Shown here piece after piece: positions 6,832 to 16,468 of a stretch of 64,000 nucleotides of DNA; positions within the stretch are counted from its first letter, which is position 1; the number at the start of each line of letters is the position of its first letter. A model generated the notes under the pieces. That model was not told the origin of the DNA and searched no databases. It saw nothing but the letters and a program-made list of their open reading frames with translations. The stretch covers positions 1-64,000 of the forward strand of contig JAGWWF010000001.1 in NCBI GenBank assembly GCA_018970445.1. Direction: 5' to 3'. This stretch comes from Alphaproteobacteria bacterium. Lineage in GTDB: Bacteria > Pseudomonadota > Alphaproteobacteria > Sphingomonadales > Sphingomonadaceae. The position numbers and the translations under genes were made by a program.

Positions 6832-8439
6832 ATGAAGCGTTTGTTGGCGATTGCGGTGGCCCTGCTGGCGGGCACCGCGCAGGCCCAGCTGGCCGGGCAG
6901 ATGAAGACCAGCGCGCCGCGCGACACCGCGCTGGCCGCCGGGCCGTATGAAACGCTGGTGATCCGCGGCGCCACCATCATCACCGGCAATGGCGGCCCGC
7001 CCTATGGCCCGGCCGACATCATCATCAACGGCGGGCGCATCACCGATATCCGCAGCGCCGGCACGCCGGGCCTGGCGATGCCGGCCAACCGGCCGCCGGC
7101 CAATGCCGTGCGCGAGATCGATGCCACCGGCATGTATGTGCTGCCCGGCTTTGTCGACATGCACGGCCACCAGGGCGACATCTTCAAGATGAACGATCCC
7201 GATTATGCCTGGAAACTGTGGCTGGCCCACGGAGTGACGGCCTTGCGCGGCATTCCGCTCTATGGCGGCGATGCGGCGCGCGCCCTGTCCGACAAGAAGC
7301 GCGCGGCCGCCGGCGAGATCATGAGCCCCCGGCTCTATGTCTATCAGACCCTGGGTTCGGGCGCGAACGCCGGCTGGAAGGGCGGCCGCGTGTTGAGCCC
7401 CGACAAGGCGCGCGAATGGGTGCGCTGGGCCGCCAGCGTGGGCATCGACGGGATCAAGTTCTTCAACCGCGGCGACGAGACGCCACAGATCGACCGCGCC
7501 GCCATCGACGAGGCGAAGAAGCTGGGCCTGGGCACGGTGGCGCATCTGAGCCAGCCCAACATCGCCGAATTCAACGCCCGCGATGCCGCCGCGGCCGGCC
7601 TGAGCACCATCACCCATTTCTATGGCCATTTCGAAAGCCTGCTGGACGGGCGGCGGGTGCAGGACACACCGGCCGATTACAACTTCAACGACGAGCAGAA
7701 GCGCTTTGGCGGCATTGCCGAAATCTGGGATCAGATCCACCCGCCCGGCAGCGCGCAATGGCAGGAGTATCTGGCCGCGCAGAAAAAGACCGGCGTGAAT
7801 TTCGATCCCACCTTCAACATCTACAGCGCCAGCCGCGATCTGATGAGGGCGCAGCGGGCAGAATGGCACGACCGTTTCACCCTGCCCAGCCTGACGCGCT
7901 TTTTTGAATCCAACCGCGACAACCACGGCAGCTATTTTTTCGAATGGACCAGCGAGCGCGAGTATGAATGGCGGCGATTCTACACGCGCTACATGCAATT
8001 GGTGAATGATTACAAGAATATGGGCGGCCGCGTCACCACCGGCAGCGATCCCGGCTTCATCTGGCAGACCTGGGGATTCGGCTATATCCTCGAACTGGAA
8101 CTGCTGCGCGAGGCCGGCTTTGCCCCGCTGGAGGTGATCCAGGCCGCCACCATCAACGGCGCCCGCACGCTGGAGGAGCCCAAGGGCCGCGAACCGGATT
8201 TCGGCCTGGTGCGGGTGGGCATGCGCGCCGATCTGATCGTGGTGCCGGAAAACCCGCTGGCCAATCTGAAAACCCTTTATGGCACCGGCTTTGCCCGGCT
8301 GGACGAGGCAACCCAGACCACCGTGGTGAAGGGCGGCATCCGCTGGACCATCCGCGACGGCATCGTGCACGACGTGCCGGCGATCCTGAACAGCGTTGCC
8401 GATTCCGTGGCGGCGGCCAAGGCCCGCCCACCGCAATGA
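6832..8439 (+). CDS. Exported amidohydrolase family protein
   Basis: A 535-residue metal-dependent hydrolase of the amidohydrolase superfamily, with a signal peptide (MKRLLAIAVALLAGTAQAQ). The domain starts with LVIRGATIITG and DIIINGGRITDI (composite beta-sandwich), then the metal-binding HxH in FVDMHGHQGD, TITHFYGHFES in the middle, and the catalytic-type TGSDPGF. MRADLIVVPENPL closes the sandwich. The substrate cannot be read from sequence; relatives include imidazolonepropionase-like and prolidase-like enzymes. Its stop overlaps the ATG of the next gene, so the two are one transcription unit. Confidence 0.85.
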   Translation: MKRLLAIAVALLAGTAQAQLAGQMKTSAPRDTALAAGPYETLVIRGATIITGNGGPPYGPADIIINGGRITDIRSAGTPGLAMPANRPPANAVREIDATGMYVLPGFVDMHGHQGDIFKMNDPDYAWKLWLAHGVTALRGIPLYGGDAARALSDKKRAAAGEIMSPRLYVYQTLGSGANAGWKGGRVLSPDKAREWVRWAASVGIDGIKFFNRGDETPQIDRAAIDEAKKLGLGTVAHLSQPNIAEFNARDAAAAGLSTITHFYGHFESLLDGRRVQDTPADYNFNDEQKRFGGIAEIWDQIHPPGSAQWQEYLAAQKKTGVNFDPTFNIYSASRDLMRAQRAEWHDRFTLPSLTRFFESNRDNHGSYFFEWTSEREYEWRRFYTRYMQLVNDYKNMGGRVTTGSDPGFIWQTWGFGYILELELLREAGFAPLEVIQAATINGARTLEEPKGREPDFGLVRVGMRADLIVVPENPLANLKTLYGTGFARLDEATQTTVVKGGIRWTIRDGIVHDVPAILNSVADSVAAAKARPPQ

Positions 8440-9551
8440 AGCCCGCCAGCGTCGCCGATTACCGCGCTCTCAGCCGGGCGCGCGTGCCGCGGTTCCTGTT
8501 CGATTACACCGATGGCGGCAGCTATGGCGAGGTGACGCTGGCGCGCAATCTGGCCGATCTGGCAGCGGTGCCGCTGGATCAGCGGGTGCTGGTGGATGTG
8601 GCGCGCATCGACACGCGGGTGACGGTGCTGGGGCAGCAGATGGCCATGCCGGTGATCCTGGCCCCGGTGGGGCTGGGCGGCCTGCACGCAAGGCGGGGCG
8701 AGGTGCAGGCGTGGCGGGCGGCGCGGGCCGCCGGGGTGGCCATGGCGCTGTCCACCGTATCGGTGTGCAGCCTGGCCGAAGTGACGGCCGGTGGCGGCGC
8801 ACCGCCCTGGTTCCAGCTGTATCTGGTGAAGGACAGGGGCGCCAACGCGGCGATGATCGCCCAGGCGCGCGAACAGGGCTGCCCGGCGCTGGTGCTGACC
8901 GTGGACCTGCCCACGCCCGGCGCGCGGTATCGCGATGTGCGCTCCAGCCTGACCGGTGCGCCCGGGCTGGCCGGCCAGTTGCACCGCGCGGCGCAGGTGC
9001 TGGCGCGGCCGCGCTGGGCGCTGGATGTCGGCCTGCGGGGCGGGCCGGTGGCGATGGGCAATCTCACCCAGCTGGTCGGTGCCAAGGCCCCCTTGAGCGA
9101 TTATCTGGGCTGGATTTCGCGCAATTTCGATGCCAGCGCCGGTTGGGATGCGCTTGCCTGGGTGCGCGCGCAATGGCCGGGGCCGTTGATCGTGAAGGGC
9201 ATATTGCATCCGGAGGATGCCGCGCTGGCCTTTCGCCATGGTGCCGATGCCATCGTGGTTTCGAACCATGGCGGCCGGCAGCTGGATGGGGCGATGTCGG
9301 CCGTGCGCGCCCTGCCGGCGATCATGGACCGCTTGAGCGGCGCCATCCCGGTGCTGGCCGATGGCGGCGTGCGATCGGGGCTGGATGTGCTGCGTTATCA
9401 CAGCCTGGGGGCGGCTGCCGTGATGATCGGCCGGCCCTGGGTGTGGGCGCTGGGCGCGGCCGGAGAGGCCGGCGTGGCGCATGTGCTGGCACTGCTGCGC
9501 GCCGAACTGGCCGCCGCCATGGCGTTGACCGGTCGCACCCGGCTGGCCTGA
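8436..9551 (+). CDS. FMN-dependent alpha-hydroxy-acid oxidase (LldD family)
   Basis: A 371-residue FMN enzyme oxidising an L-2-hydroxy acid such as lactate to the 2-oxo acid. The TIM barrel shows FLFDYTDGGSYGEVTLARNL at the N-terminus, ILAPVGLGGLHARRGE, ALVLTVDLPTPGARYRD, LIVKGILHPEDA (flavin-contacting Lys), and VSNHGGRQLDG with the catalytic base His278, then LADGGVRSGLDV and MIGRPWVW for the phosphate. It is cytosolic or peripheral. It is coupled by a 4-bp overlap to the exported amidohydrolase; the physiological substrate is unproven. Confidence 0.9.
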   Translation: MKPASVADYRALSRARVPRFLFDYTDGGSYGEVTLARNLADLAAVPLDQRVLVDVARIDTRVTVLGQQMAMPVILAPVGLGGLHARRGEVQAWRAARAAGVAMALSTVSVCSLAEVTAGGGAPPWFQLYLVKDRGANAAMIAQAREQGCPALVLTVDLPTPGARYRDVRSSLTGAPGLAGQLHRAAQVLARPRWALDVGLRGGPVAMGNLTQLVGAKAPLSDYLGWISRNFDASAGWDALAWVRAQWPGPLIVKGILHPEDAALAFRHGADAIVVSNHGGRQLDGAMSAVRALPAIMDRLSGAIPVLADGGVRSGLDVLRYHSLGAAAVMIGRPWVWALGAAGEAGVAHVLALLRAELAAAMALTGRTRLA

Positions 9552-9579
9552 CCGGCCATTCCCCTGTATCGGCTGCGGC

Positions 9580-11232
9580 ATGACCGACCGGCTGACCATC
9601 GCCCTTGCCCAGTTGAACGCCCGAGTGGGCGGGCTGGCCGCCAATGCCGACGCGATCCTGCGCGCCCGCGCCGAGGTGCCGGATGCCGATCTGCTGGTCA
9701 CGCCCGAATTGTCGATCATCGGCTATCCGCCCGAGGATCTGGTGCTGAAACCCGCGCTGGTGGCGGCCGCGCGCGCCCAGGTGGAGCGGCTGGCGGCGGC
9801 CACGGCCGATGGCGGCCCGGCCCTGCTGGTCGGCGCGCCGTGGGCGGAAGCGGACGCGCTGTTCAACGCCATGCTGCTGCTGGATGGCGGGCGCATCGCC
9901 GGCATCACCCGCAAGCATGATCTGCCCAATTATGGCACCTTCGATGAAAAGCGGCTGTTCACGCCGGGGCCGTTGCCGGGGCCGCTGAACCTTCGCGGCG
10001 TGCGCATCGGCGTGCCGGTGTGCGAAGACATGTGGTGGCCCGATGTGTGCGAATGCCTGGCCGAAACCGGCGCCGAACTGCTGATCGTGCCCAACGGCAG
10101 CCCCTATGAAGTGGGCAAGGATGATCGCCGCCTGAGCCTGGCCGTCACCCGCGTGTCCGAAACCGGGTTGCCGCTGGTGTATCTGAACCGGGTGGGCGGG
10201 CAGGATGAACTGGTGTTCGATGGCGCATCCTTCGTGCTGAACGCGAACCGCCGCCTGGCCCACCAGCTGCCCGACTGGGACGAGACGATCCGCCTGACCC
10301 ATTGGCAGCGCACCGCCGATGGCTGGCAGTGCGCGCCCGGCGGGATCAGCCCGCAGGATGACGACCCGGCCGACATCTATCACGCCATGCTGGTTGCCCT
10401 GCGCGATTATGTGAACCGCAACGGCTTTCCCGGCGTGGTGCTGGGCCTGTCGGGCGGCATCGATTCGGCGCTGTCGGCCGCGGTGGCGGTGGATGCGCTG
10501 GGGGCAGACCGGGTGTGGTGCGTGATGCTGCCCAGCCCGTTCACCAGCCAGGACAGCCTGGACGATGCGGCCGAATGCGCGCGCCTGCTGGGCTGCCGGC
10601 TGGACACGGTGCGCATCGAACCGGCGATGACGGCGTTCGATGCGATGCTGGGCCCGCTGTTTGCCGGCCGGCCGCGCGACACGGCGGAAGAAAATATCCA
10701 GTCCCGCATCCGCGGCCTGGCGCTGATGGGCCTTTCCAACAAGTTCGGTCCGATGCTGCTGACCACCGGCAACAAGAGCGAGATGAGCGTGGGTTATGCC
10801 ACCATCTATGGCGACATGGCCGGCGGCTATTCGGTGCTGAAGGATCTGTACAAGACGACCGTGTTCCGCGTGTGCGAATGGCGCAATGCACACCGGCCGC
10901 GGCTGGGGCTGGGGCCGGCCGGGCCGGTGATGCCCACCCGCGTCATCACCAAGCCGCCATCGGCCGAACTGCGCGACAACCAGAAGGACGAGGACAGCCT
11001 GCCGCCCTATCCGCTGCTGGATGCCATCCTGTTCGGGCTGGTGGAGCAGGAGACATCGGCGGCCGAACTGGTGGCGCAGGGGCTGGATGCCGCCACCGTG
11101 GCGCGCATCGAACGACTGCTGTATGTCGCGGAATACAAGCGCCGCCAGGCCCCGCCCGGCGTGAAGATCGGCCGGCGCAATTTTGGCCGCGATCGCCGCT
11201 ATCCGATCAGCAATGATTTCCGCACGGCCTGA
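9580..11232 (+). CDS. nadE: Glutamine-dependent NAD+ synthetase
   Basis: A 550-residue two-domain enzyme that amidates nicotinic acid adenine dinucleotide to NAD+, using ammonia from glutamine. The N-terminal nitrilase-type glutaminase has the triad E43 (TPELSIIGYPP), K112 (RKHDLPNYGTFDEKR) and C148 (VPVCEDMWWPD). The C-terminal synthetase has the ATP pyrophosphatase loop SGGIDS at 291-296 and the family signatures TGNKSEMSVGYATIYGDMAG and VITKPPSAELRDNQ. It is complete. The following gene overlaps its 3' end by 20 bp. Confidence 0.96.
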   Translation: MTDRLTIALAQLNARVGGLAANADAILRARAEVPDADLLVTPELSIIGYPPEDLVLKPALVAAARAQVERLAAATADGGPALLVGAPWAEADALFNAMLLLDGGRIAGITRKHDLPNYGTFDEKRLFTPGPLPGPLNLRGVRIGVPVCEDMWWPDVCECLAETGAELLIVPNGSPYEVGKDDRRLSLAVTRVSETGLPLVYLNRVGGQDELVFDGASFVLNANRRLAHQLPDWDETIRLTHWQRTADGWQCAPGGISPQDDDPADIYHAMLVALRDYVNRNGFPGVVLGLSGGIDSALSAAVAVDALGADRVWCVMLPSPFTSQDSLDDAAECARLLGCRLDTVRIEPAMTAFDAMLGPLFAGRPRDTAEENIQSRIRGLALMGLSNKFGPMLLTTGNKSEMSVGYATIYGDMAGGYSVLKDLYKTTVFRVCEWRNAHRPRLGLGPAGPVMPTRVITKPPSAELRDNQKDEDSLPPYPLLDAILFGLVEQETSAAELVAQGLDAATVARIERLLYVAEYKRRQAPPGVKIGRRNFGRDRRYPISNDFRTA

Positions 11233-12169
11233 ACGTCTGGCGCTGGCGCTGCTGCTGGCCAGCCCGGCGCTGGCCGCCCGGCCCCGGCCGCCGGCCCTGC
11301 CGCCGCTGCTGCTGGACGCGGCCGCCCCGCTGATCGAGGTGGAGGTGGCCGGCCAGCGCCTGCGCCTGACGGTGGACATCGGCGGCGACGACATCGTGCA
11401 GCTGAACCCCGACAGCCCGGCGCGCGCCGTGCTGGCCGCCGCCAGCCGCCCCGATGGCAAACCGGTGGATCGCGGCCTGTACCGGGTGGCGGTGGGGCAG
11501 ACCGCGCTGGCCATCCCGTTCAGCCGCGAGACCCTGATCATCGCCGGCCAGCCGGTGCGGGCCCGGGTGCTGCAACCGGCAGCGACGCCGGTGGGCCAGG
11601 GCGCGGGCAGCGACGGCGTGATCGGCCTGCCGCTGCTGCCGCACCCGGGGCTGGAATGGCACTGGCGCCCGGCCACGCCGGCGGATCGCGCCATCAGCGT
11701 GCCGGCCCGCATCGGCCGCAGCGACGCCTGGGGTCTTGACTGGGCGGTGAAGCATGGCGGCCGGCTGGATGTGGAACTGCACCCGCTGCGGACCAGCAGC
11801 GTGGTCAGCGCGGCCGCCGCCAGCAGCCTGGCCGCGGCCGGCGGCGGCCAGCTGATCGGCCCGGTGCGCCGTGTGCCGATCAGTTTCGGCGCGGTGCGGC
11901 CGGTGCGGCAACTGGCGCTGGCCCGGCCGGTGGTGATTGCCGGCCTGCGGCTGGATCAGGCGCAAGTGCGATTGTTCGATTGGGCCGGCCGCACCAGCCT
12001 GCCGCCCGATGCCGATCCGGCGGCGGAGTTGACCGTGACCGGCACGCGCGGCCGCCAGGACCAGTGGGCCAATGCCAAGCTGGGCCGCGATGTGCTGGCG
12101 GCCTGTGCCAGCCTGCGCTGGAGCCGTGAACCGGCGCAGTTCACGCTGGTCTGTCCGGCGACGGATTGA
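11213..12169 (+). CDS. Exported protein, possibly retropepsin-like fold
   Basis: A 318-residue protein with an N-terminal signal segment (ERLALALLLASPALAA). The pattern LIEVEVAGQRLRLTVDIGG, SDGVIGLPLL and KLGRDVLAAC recalls exported retropepsin-like aspartyl proteases. However, the expected D-T/S-G is replaced by DIGGDD, so activity is doubtful. No other domain is recognised. It starts inside the end of nadE (20-bp overlap), a position that argues for co-transcription but not for a shared function. Confidence 0.6.
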   Translation: MISARPERLALALLLASPALAARPRPPALPPLLLDAAAPLIEVEVAGQRLRLTVDIGGDDIVQLNPDSPARAVLAAASRPDGKPVDRGLYRVAVGQTALAIPFSRETLIIAGQPVRARVLQPAATPVGQGAGSDGVIGLPLLPHPGLEWHWRPATPADRAISVPARIGRSDAWGLDWAVKHGGRLDVELHPLRTSSVVSAAAASSLAAAGGGQLIGPVRRVPISFGAVRPVRQLALARPVVIAGLRLDQAQVRLFDWAGRTSLPPDADPAAELTVTGTRGRQDQWANAKLGRDVLAACASLRWSREPAQFTLVCPATD

Positions 12170-12198
12170 TCAGCCCGGCTGCACGATCTTTTGCAATT

Positions 12199-12213
12199 GT
12201 GCGCTTTGCGCAC
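12199..12213 (+). other. Small perfect hairpin upstream of the TonB receptor
   Basis: GTGCGC and GCGCAC flank a TTT loop, followed by GCTTGTT. It lies about 30 bases after the preceding stop and could be a weak terminator or part of the receptor-gene control region. A loose promoter match (TTGTTG, 17 bases, TAGCAT) follows at about 12217-12245. Confidence 0.3.
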
Positions 12214-12369
12214 GCTTGTTGGCGTTACGGACGCATGATAGCATCCGGCCATCCGGTGAAATGACAGCGGAACATGCTGCGCGCCGGGCGACTGGATTGC
12301 AGCGCGGGCGGGTCGATCGTTTCGGGGCAAATGCCGTCTGTCTTGCTGCAACCCCTGGGGAGGGTTCGC

Positions 12370-15321
12370 ATGGCCGTTCATCACGATCACGTCACCGTTT
12401 CGCATGCCGCCATGGCGGTGGCCATGCTGCTGGCCGCCACCGCGCCGGCCGCCGCCCAGACCGCGCCGCCGGCCGCGCCGCCAGCGGCCGCACCGGCCGA
12501 AGAGGCCGCCGAAGAGACCATCGTGGTGACGGGATCGCGCATCGCGGTGTCGGGCTATACCGCGCCCACCCCGGTGACGGTGGTGAGCGAGGAGCTGATC
12601 CTGCGCGATGCCAAGCCGACGATCGGCGATGCCATCCGCGAACTGCCGGCGGTGGGTTCATCGGCATCGCCCAACAACACGTCGGGGGCGGGCAACATCG
12701 TCGCCGGCATCACCGGGCTGGATACGGTGAACCTGCGCAACCTGGGCGTCACCCGCACGCTGGTGCTGTTCGATGGCCAGCGCGTGGTGCAATCCAACGT
12801 GACCGGCCAGGTGGATATCGGCACCATGCCCACCGCGCTGGTGCAGCGCATCGACGTGGTGACGGCGGGCGCATCGGCGGCATGGGGGTCTGACGCGGTG
12901 TCGGGCGTGGTCAATCTGGTGCTGAACAAGAAATTCGATGGCTTCAAGGCCAGTATCGAGGCGGGCGATTCCTATGCCTTTGACCGCTTCAACTATCGCG
13001 CCCAGGCGGCGTGGGGCACCGGCTTTGACGACGACAAGGGCCGCATCATCATCGCCGGCAACTGGTTCAACGCACCCAGCAACATCTTTGCCAACCAGCG
13101 CGGCTGGAACCGTTATACCCAGCTGGTCAACAACCCGGCGTCCACCACCACCAACAGCGAACCGCGGCTGATCCGGGCGGACAATGTCAATCTTTCGAAC
13201 GCCACCACCGGCGGCCTGATCGTCGGGGCCTGCAACGGGGCCATCACCGCCACCGGGGCCTGCCCCACCGCCAACACGATCAGCGCCGGCGCCCTGCAGA
13301 ACCAGCAGTTCATCGGCAGCGCCGGCCAGCTGGCCCCGTTCAATGCGCGGCTGATTTCCGGCCAGATCGCCGCCGATGCCGATACGTTGCAGGCCCAGCT
13401 GAACAATCTGGCCATCCGTTATCGCACCGGATCGCTGTTCGGCCTGGTGAAATATGATTTTGCCGACTGGATGAAATTTTCGGTGCAGCTGAATTATGGC
13501 AGCACCTTTTCGCGCAACAATTCGGTGCCGTTCATCCGCACCGGGGCGCAGGCCCCCTTCATCCGGGTGGACAATCCGTTCGTGCCCGATGCGGTGCGCG
13601 CCACCATGGTGGCCAACAACTGGTCGGCGATCCGCATCGGCACCACCAACATCAACAACATGACGCCGCAAACCCTCAGCTACGACGATTTCGCCACCAA
13701 TGCGCTGGGCGTGCCGGTGGCGACCACAAATCGCGCCCTGTGGCGCGGTGTGGCCAGCGTGGAAGGCGATCTGGGCGGCGGCTGGAGCTACAACGCCTAT
13801 TACCAGCGCGGCGACGTGCGGGTGTTCCAGACCACCGAATCCAACGCCATCATCGCCAATTTCAACCGCGCCATCGATGCGGTGCGCAATCCGGCCGGCC
13901 AGATCGTCTGCCGGGTGAATGCCGATGCCGTCACCACCAACGATGATCCGGCCTGCCGGCCGCTGAACATCATCGGCCAGGGCGTGGCGGCGCAGGATGC
14001 CATCCGTTATGTGAATGTCGCGCCCGGTGCCAATTTCCAGCGCCAGCTGCTGCGGCAGACGGTGACGGCCGCCACCGTGCAGGGCAAGCTGCCCGGCCTG
14101 GCCGCCGGCGACATCGCTCTGGCCTTCGGCGGCGAATATCGCACCGAAAACGGCAACATCATCAACGATGCCGGCGCGCAGGCGCGCATCTATTCGGTGG
14201 CCAACTTCCCCAGCTTCACCGGCCGTTATGACGTGAAGGAAGGCTTTGTCGAAATCGATGTGCCGCTGCTGAAGGACAATGGCCTGAAATCACTGAACCT
14301 GAACGGGGCGGTGCGCTACACGGATTATTCCACCAGCGGCGGGGTGACGACCTGGAAACTGGGCGTGCTGTCCGATGTGGTCAGCGGCGTGCGCCTGCGC
14401 GCCACCCTGTCGCGCGATATCCGCGCCCCCAATCTGAACGAGCTGTTCTCCACCGGCCTGTCCACCCTGTCGTCAGCGGTGGACCCGCGCAACAATGTGA
14501 CGGTGGCAATCTTCAGCTTTGCCAGCGGCAATGCCGCATTGCAGCCGGAAAAGGCCCGCACCTTCTCGGCCGGGATGGTGCTGCAACCCGGCTTCATCGA
14601 CCGGTTCAGCCTGTCGCTGGATTATTACAGCATCAATATTTCCGATGCGATCGTGCAGGTGGGCGCCAACGATTCGCTGCAGCGCTGCAACAATGGCGAT
14701 ACCGCCTTTTGCAGCCGGCTGGTGTTTGGCGGGCCGCTGGGGGCCAACGGCCAGCCGCTGCTCAGCCAGATCAACGTGTTCCCCGACAATATCGCCAATC
14801 TGAAAACCTCTGGCCTGGATTATCAGCTGGACTGGACGGTGCCGGCCTTCGGCGGCGATCTGAACCTGCGGGTGCTGGGCAATTACATCTTCGAACTGCG
14901 CCAGCAGCAGCTGGGCAGCACGTTCAACCTGGCCGGCGCGATCGGGGCGGACAATCTGGGCGGCACCGGCTTCCCGCGCGCCCGCGCCACCGGGTCGCTC
15001 ACCTGGAACAAGGGCGATGTGTCGCTGACGGCGCAGACCCGCTTCATCGGCGCGGCCAGGCTGAATTCGGCCTGGGGGCCCAAGGATGTGGACAACAACA
15101 AGGTGCCGGCCATCGCCTATGTCGATCTGCGCGGCAGCTGGAAGGTCAACGATCACATCCAGCTGTTCGCCACGGTGGACAATCTGCTGAACAAGGCGCC
15201 GCCGATCGTGCCGGCCAGCCAGGCCCAGGGGCAGAGCGCCTTCTATTTCACCGGCATCAACGGCATCATCTATGATGCCATCGGCCGCGCCTATCGGGTG
15301 GGGGCACGGGTGAATTTCTGA
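12370..15321 (+). CDS. TonB-dependent outer-membrane receptor
   Basis: A 983-residue TonB-dependent transporter, an outer-membrane 22-strand barrel that imports a large or scarce substrate with energy from TonB. After a signal peptide (ending AAAQ) and a Pro/Ala linker comes the TonB-box-like EETIVVTGSRI. Then come the plug (AIRELPAVGSS, LRNLGVTRTLVLFDGQRV, IDVVTAGASAAWGSDAVSGV) and a barrel ending in Phe (YRVGARVNF). The family is the Sphingomonas/Caulobacter type often used for carbohydrates or aromatics; the substrate is unknown. The start at 12370 follows GGGGAGGG. It heads the cluster of exported enzymes downstream. Confidence 0.93.
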   Translation: MAVHHDHVTVSHAAMAVAMLLAATAPAAAQTAPPAAPPAAAPAEEAAEETIVVTGSRIAVSGYTAPTPVTVVSEELILRDAKPTIGDAIRELPAVGSSASPNNTSGAGNIVAGITGLDTVNLRNLGVTRTLVLFDGQRVVQSNVTGQVDIGTMPTALVQRIDVVTAGASAAWGSDAVSGVVNLVLNKKFDGFKASIEAGDSYAFDRFNYRAQAAWGTGFDDDKGRIIIAGNWFNAPSNIFANQRGWNRYTQLVNNPASTTTNSEPRLIRADNVNLSNATTGGLIVGACNGAITATGACPTANTISAGALQNQQFIGSAGQLAPFNARLISGQIAADADTLQAQLNNLAIRYRTGSLFGLVKYDFADWMKFSVQLNYGSTFSRNNSVPFIRTGAQAPFIRVDNPFVPDAVRATMVANNWSAIRIGTTNINNMTPQTLSYDDFATNALGVPVATTNRALWRGVASVEGDLGGGWSYNAYYQRGDVRVFQTTESNAIIANFNRAIDAVRNPAGQIVCRVNADAVTTNDDPACRPLNIIGQGVAAQDAIRYVNVAPGANFQRQLLRQTVTAATVQGKLPGLAAGDIALAFGGEYRTENGNIINDAGAQARIYSVANFPSFTGRYDVKEGFVEIDVPLLKDNGLKSLNLNGAVRYTDYSTSGGVTTWKLGVLSDVVSGVRLRATLSRDIRAPNLNELFSTGLSTLSSAVDPRNNVTVAIFSFASGNAALQPEKARTFSAGMVLQPGFIDRFSLSLDYYSINISDAIVQVGANDSLQRCNNGDTAFCSRLVFGGPLGANGQPLLSQINVFPDNIANLKTSGLDYQLDWTVPAFGGDLNLRVLGNYIFELRQQQLGSTFNLAGAIGADNLGGTGFPRARATGSLTWNKGDVSLTAQTRFIGAARLNSAWGPKDVDNNKVPAIAYVDLRGSWKVNDHIQLFATVDNLLNKAPPIVPASQAQGQSAFYFTGINGIIYDAIGRAYRVGARVNF

Positions 15322-15422
15322 TGCGCTTGCTCTCTTGCCGCATGGCGGCGAAGGCGCGATGATGGCAGCACGCACAGGCAAACGGACCGCACACAGACGC
15401 GGCCAGTTGGGGAGGACAGACT

Positions 15423-16418
15423 ATGGACATCTCGCGTCGTGACACGATGGCGCTGGCTGCGGCCGGCGCGCTGGCGGCAACGGCCCCGGCAATGGCCCAG
15501 ACGGACGGGCCGCGCCGGCTGGGATCAAAGGAAAAGGTTGCCTATTGGGTGGCGACCGTGACGCCCTGCGATGCCAGGGGCATGTTCGATCCCGGTGCCA
15601 TGAAGGCGGTGATGGAATGGCACCGCAAATGCGGCGCCGATGGCGTGGTGGTGCTGGGCACGTCGGGCGAATTCCCCAGCTTCTCGGTGGCCGAACGCAA
15701 GCGCATCACCGAAGTGGCGATGCAGCACAAGGGCAACATGAACATCATGGTGGGCCCCGGCACGCCCAACATCGTGGAAACCATCGATCTGGCCAAGCAT
15801 GCGCAAAGCGTGGGGGCCGATGGCCTGCTGGTGATCCCGCCCTTCTATTTCAACCAGCCGCCAAATGACGGCCTGATCCATTATTACACCCAGCTGTTCG
15901 AGGCGGTGTCGATCCCGATCAACCTCTATCACATCCCCGGCACGTCCGAAGTGTCGATCACCCACGAGTTGCTGAAGGCGATGATGAAATATCCGCACCT
16001 GGCCGGCATCAAGGATTCGTCGGGCGATGCCGCCGGCTTTGCCGAGTTCCTGAAGGGCTTCCCCGAACTGAACATGCGCTGCGGCACGTCGAACAACCTG
16101 ATCCCGGCGGTGGAGGCCGGCATGGGCGCGATCCTGGCCGATGGCAACCAGTTCAGCGACAAGTGCGCCGACATCTTCACCACATACCGCGCCAAGGGCG
16201 ACTGGAAGGCCAAGCTCAACCACCTGCGCGCCGCGCAAGGGGTGATGCGCGATCACAACATGGGGGCCAACACCTATGCCTCGATGAAATATGTGCTGTC
16301 GCTGCGCATGGGTGGCCCGATGATGTATGCCCGCACCCCCTATCCGCAGCTGACCGATGCGCAGAAGGCCAGCCTGAAGGCCGGTCTGGACAAGGTGATG
16401 CAGATGCCGGCGGCCTGA
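15423..16418 (+). CDS. Exported DapA/NanA-family aldolase (dihydrodipicolinate synthase-like)
   Basis: A 331-residue class I aldolase/lyase of the DHDPS/N-acetylneuraminate lyase family. The Schiff-base lysine is K197 (LAGIKDSSGD), the catalytic tyrosine Y169 (NLYHIPGTS), and GTSGEFPS is the substrate-carboxylate loop. The N-terminus is unusual for the family: MDISRRDTMALAAAGALAAT followed by APAMAQ is a twin-arginine (Tat) signal, so the enzyme should fold in the cytosol and act in the periplasm. This excludes a role in lysine synthesis. It sits between the TonB receptor and the PQQ dehydrogenase and probably splits or dehydrates a 2-oxo acid made there. Confidence 0.88.
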   Translation: MDISRRDTMALAAAGALAATAPAMAQTDGPRRLGSKEKVAYWVATVTPCDARGMFDPGAMKAVMEWHRKCGADGVVVLGTSGEFPSFSVAERKRITEVAMQHKGNMNIMVGPGTPNIVETIDLAKHAQSVGADGLLVIPPFYFNQPPNDGLIHYYTQLFEAVSIPINLYHIPGTSEVSITHELLKAMMKYPHLAGIKDSSGDAAGFAEFLKGFPELNMRCGTSNNLIPAVEAGMGAILADGNQFSDKCADIFTTYRAKGDWKAKLNHLRAAQGVMRDHNMGANTYASMKYVLSLRMGGPMMYARTPYPQLTDAQKASLKAGLDKVMQMPAA

Positions 16419-16468
16419 TCGGGCGCCACGCTGCATTCATCCTGATCCGTTTATCGAAGGGCACAACC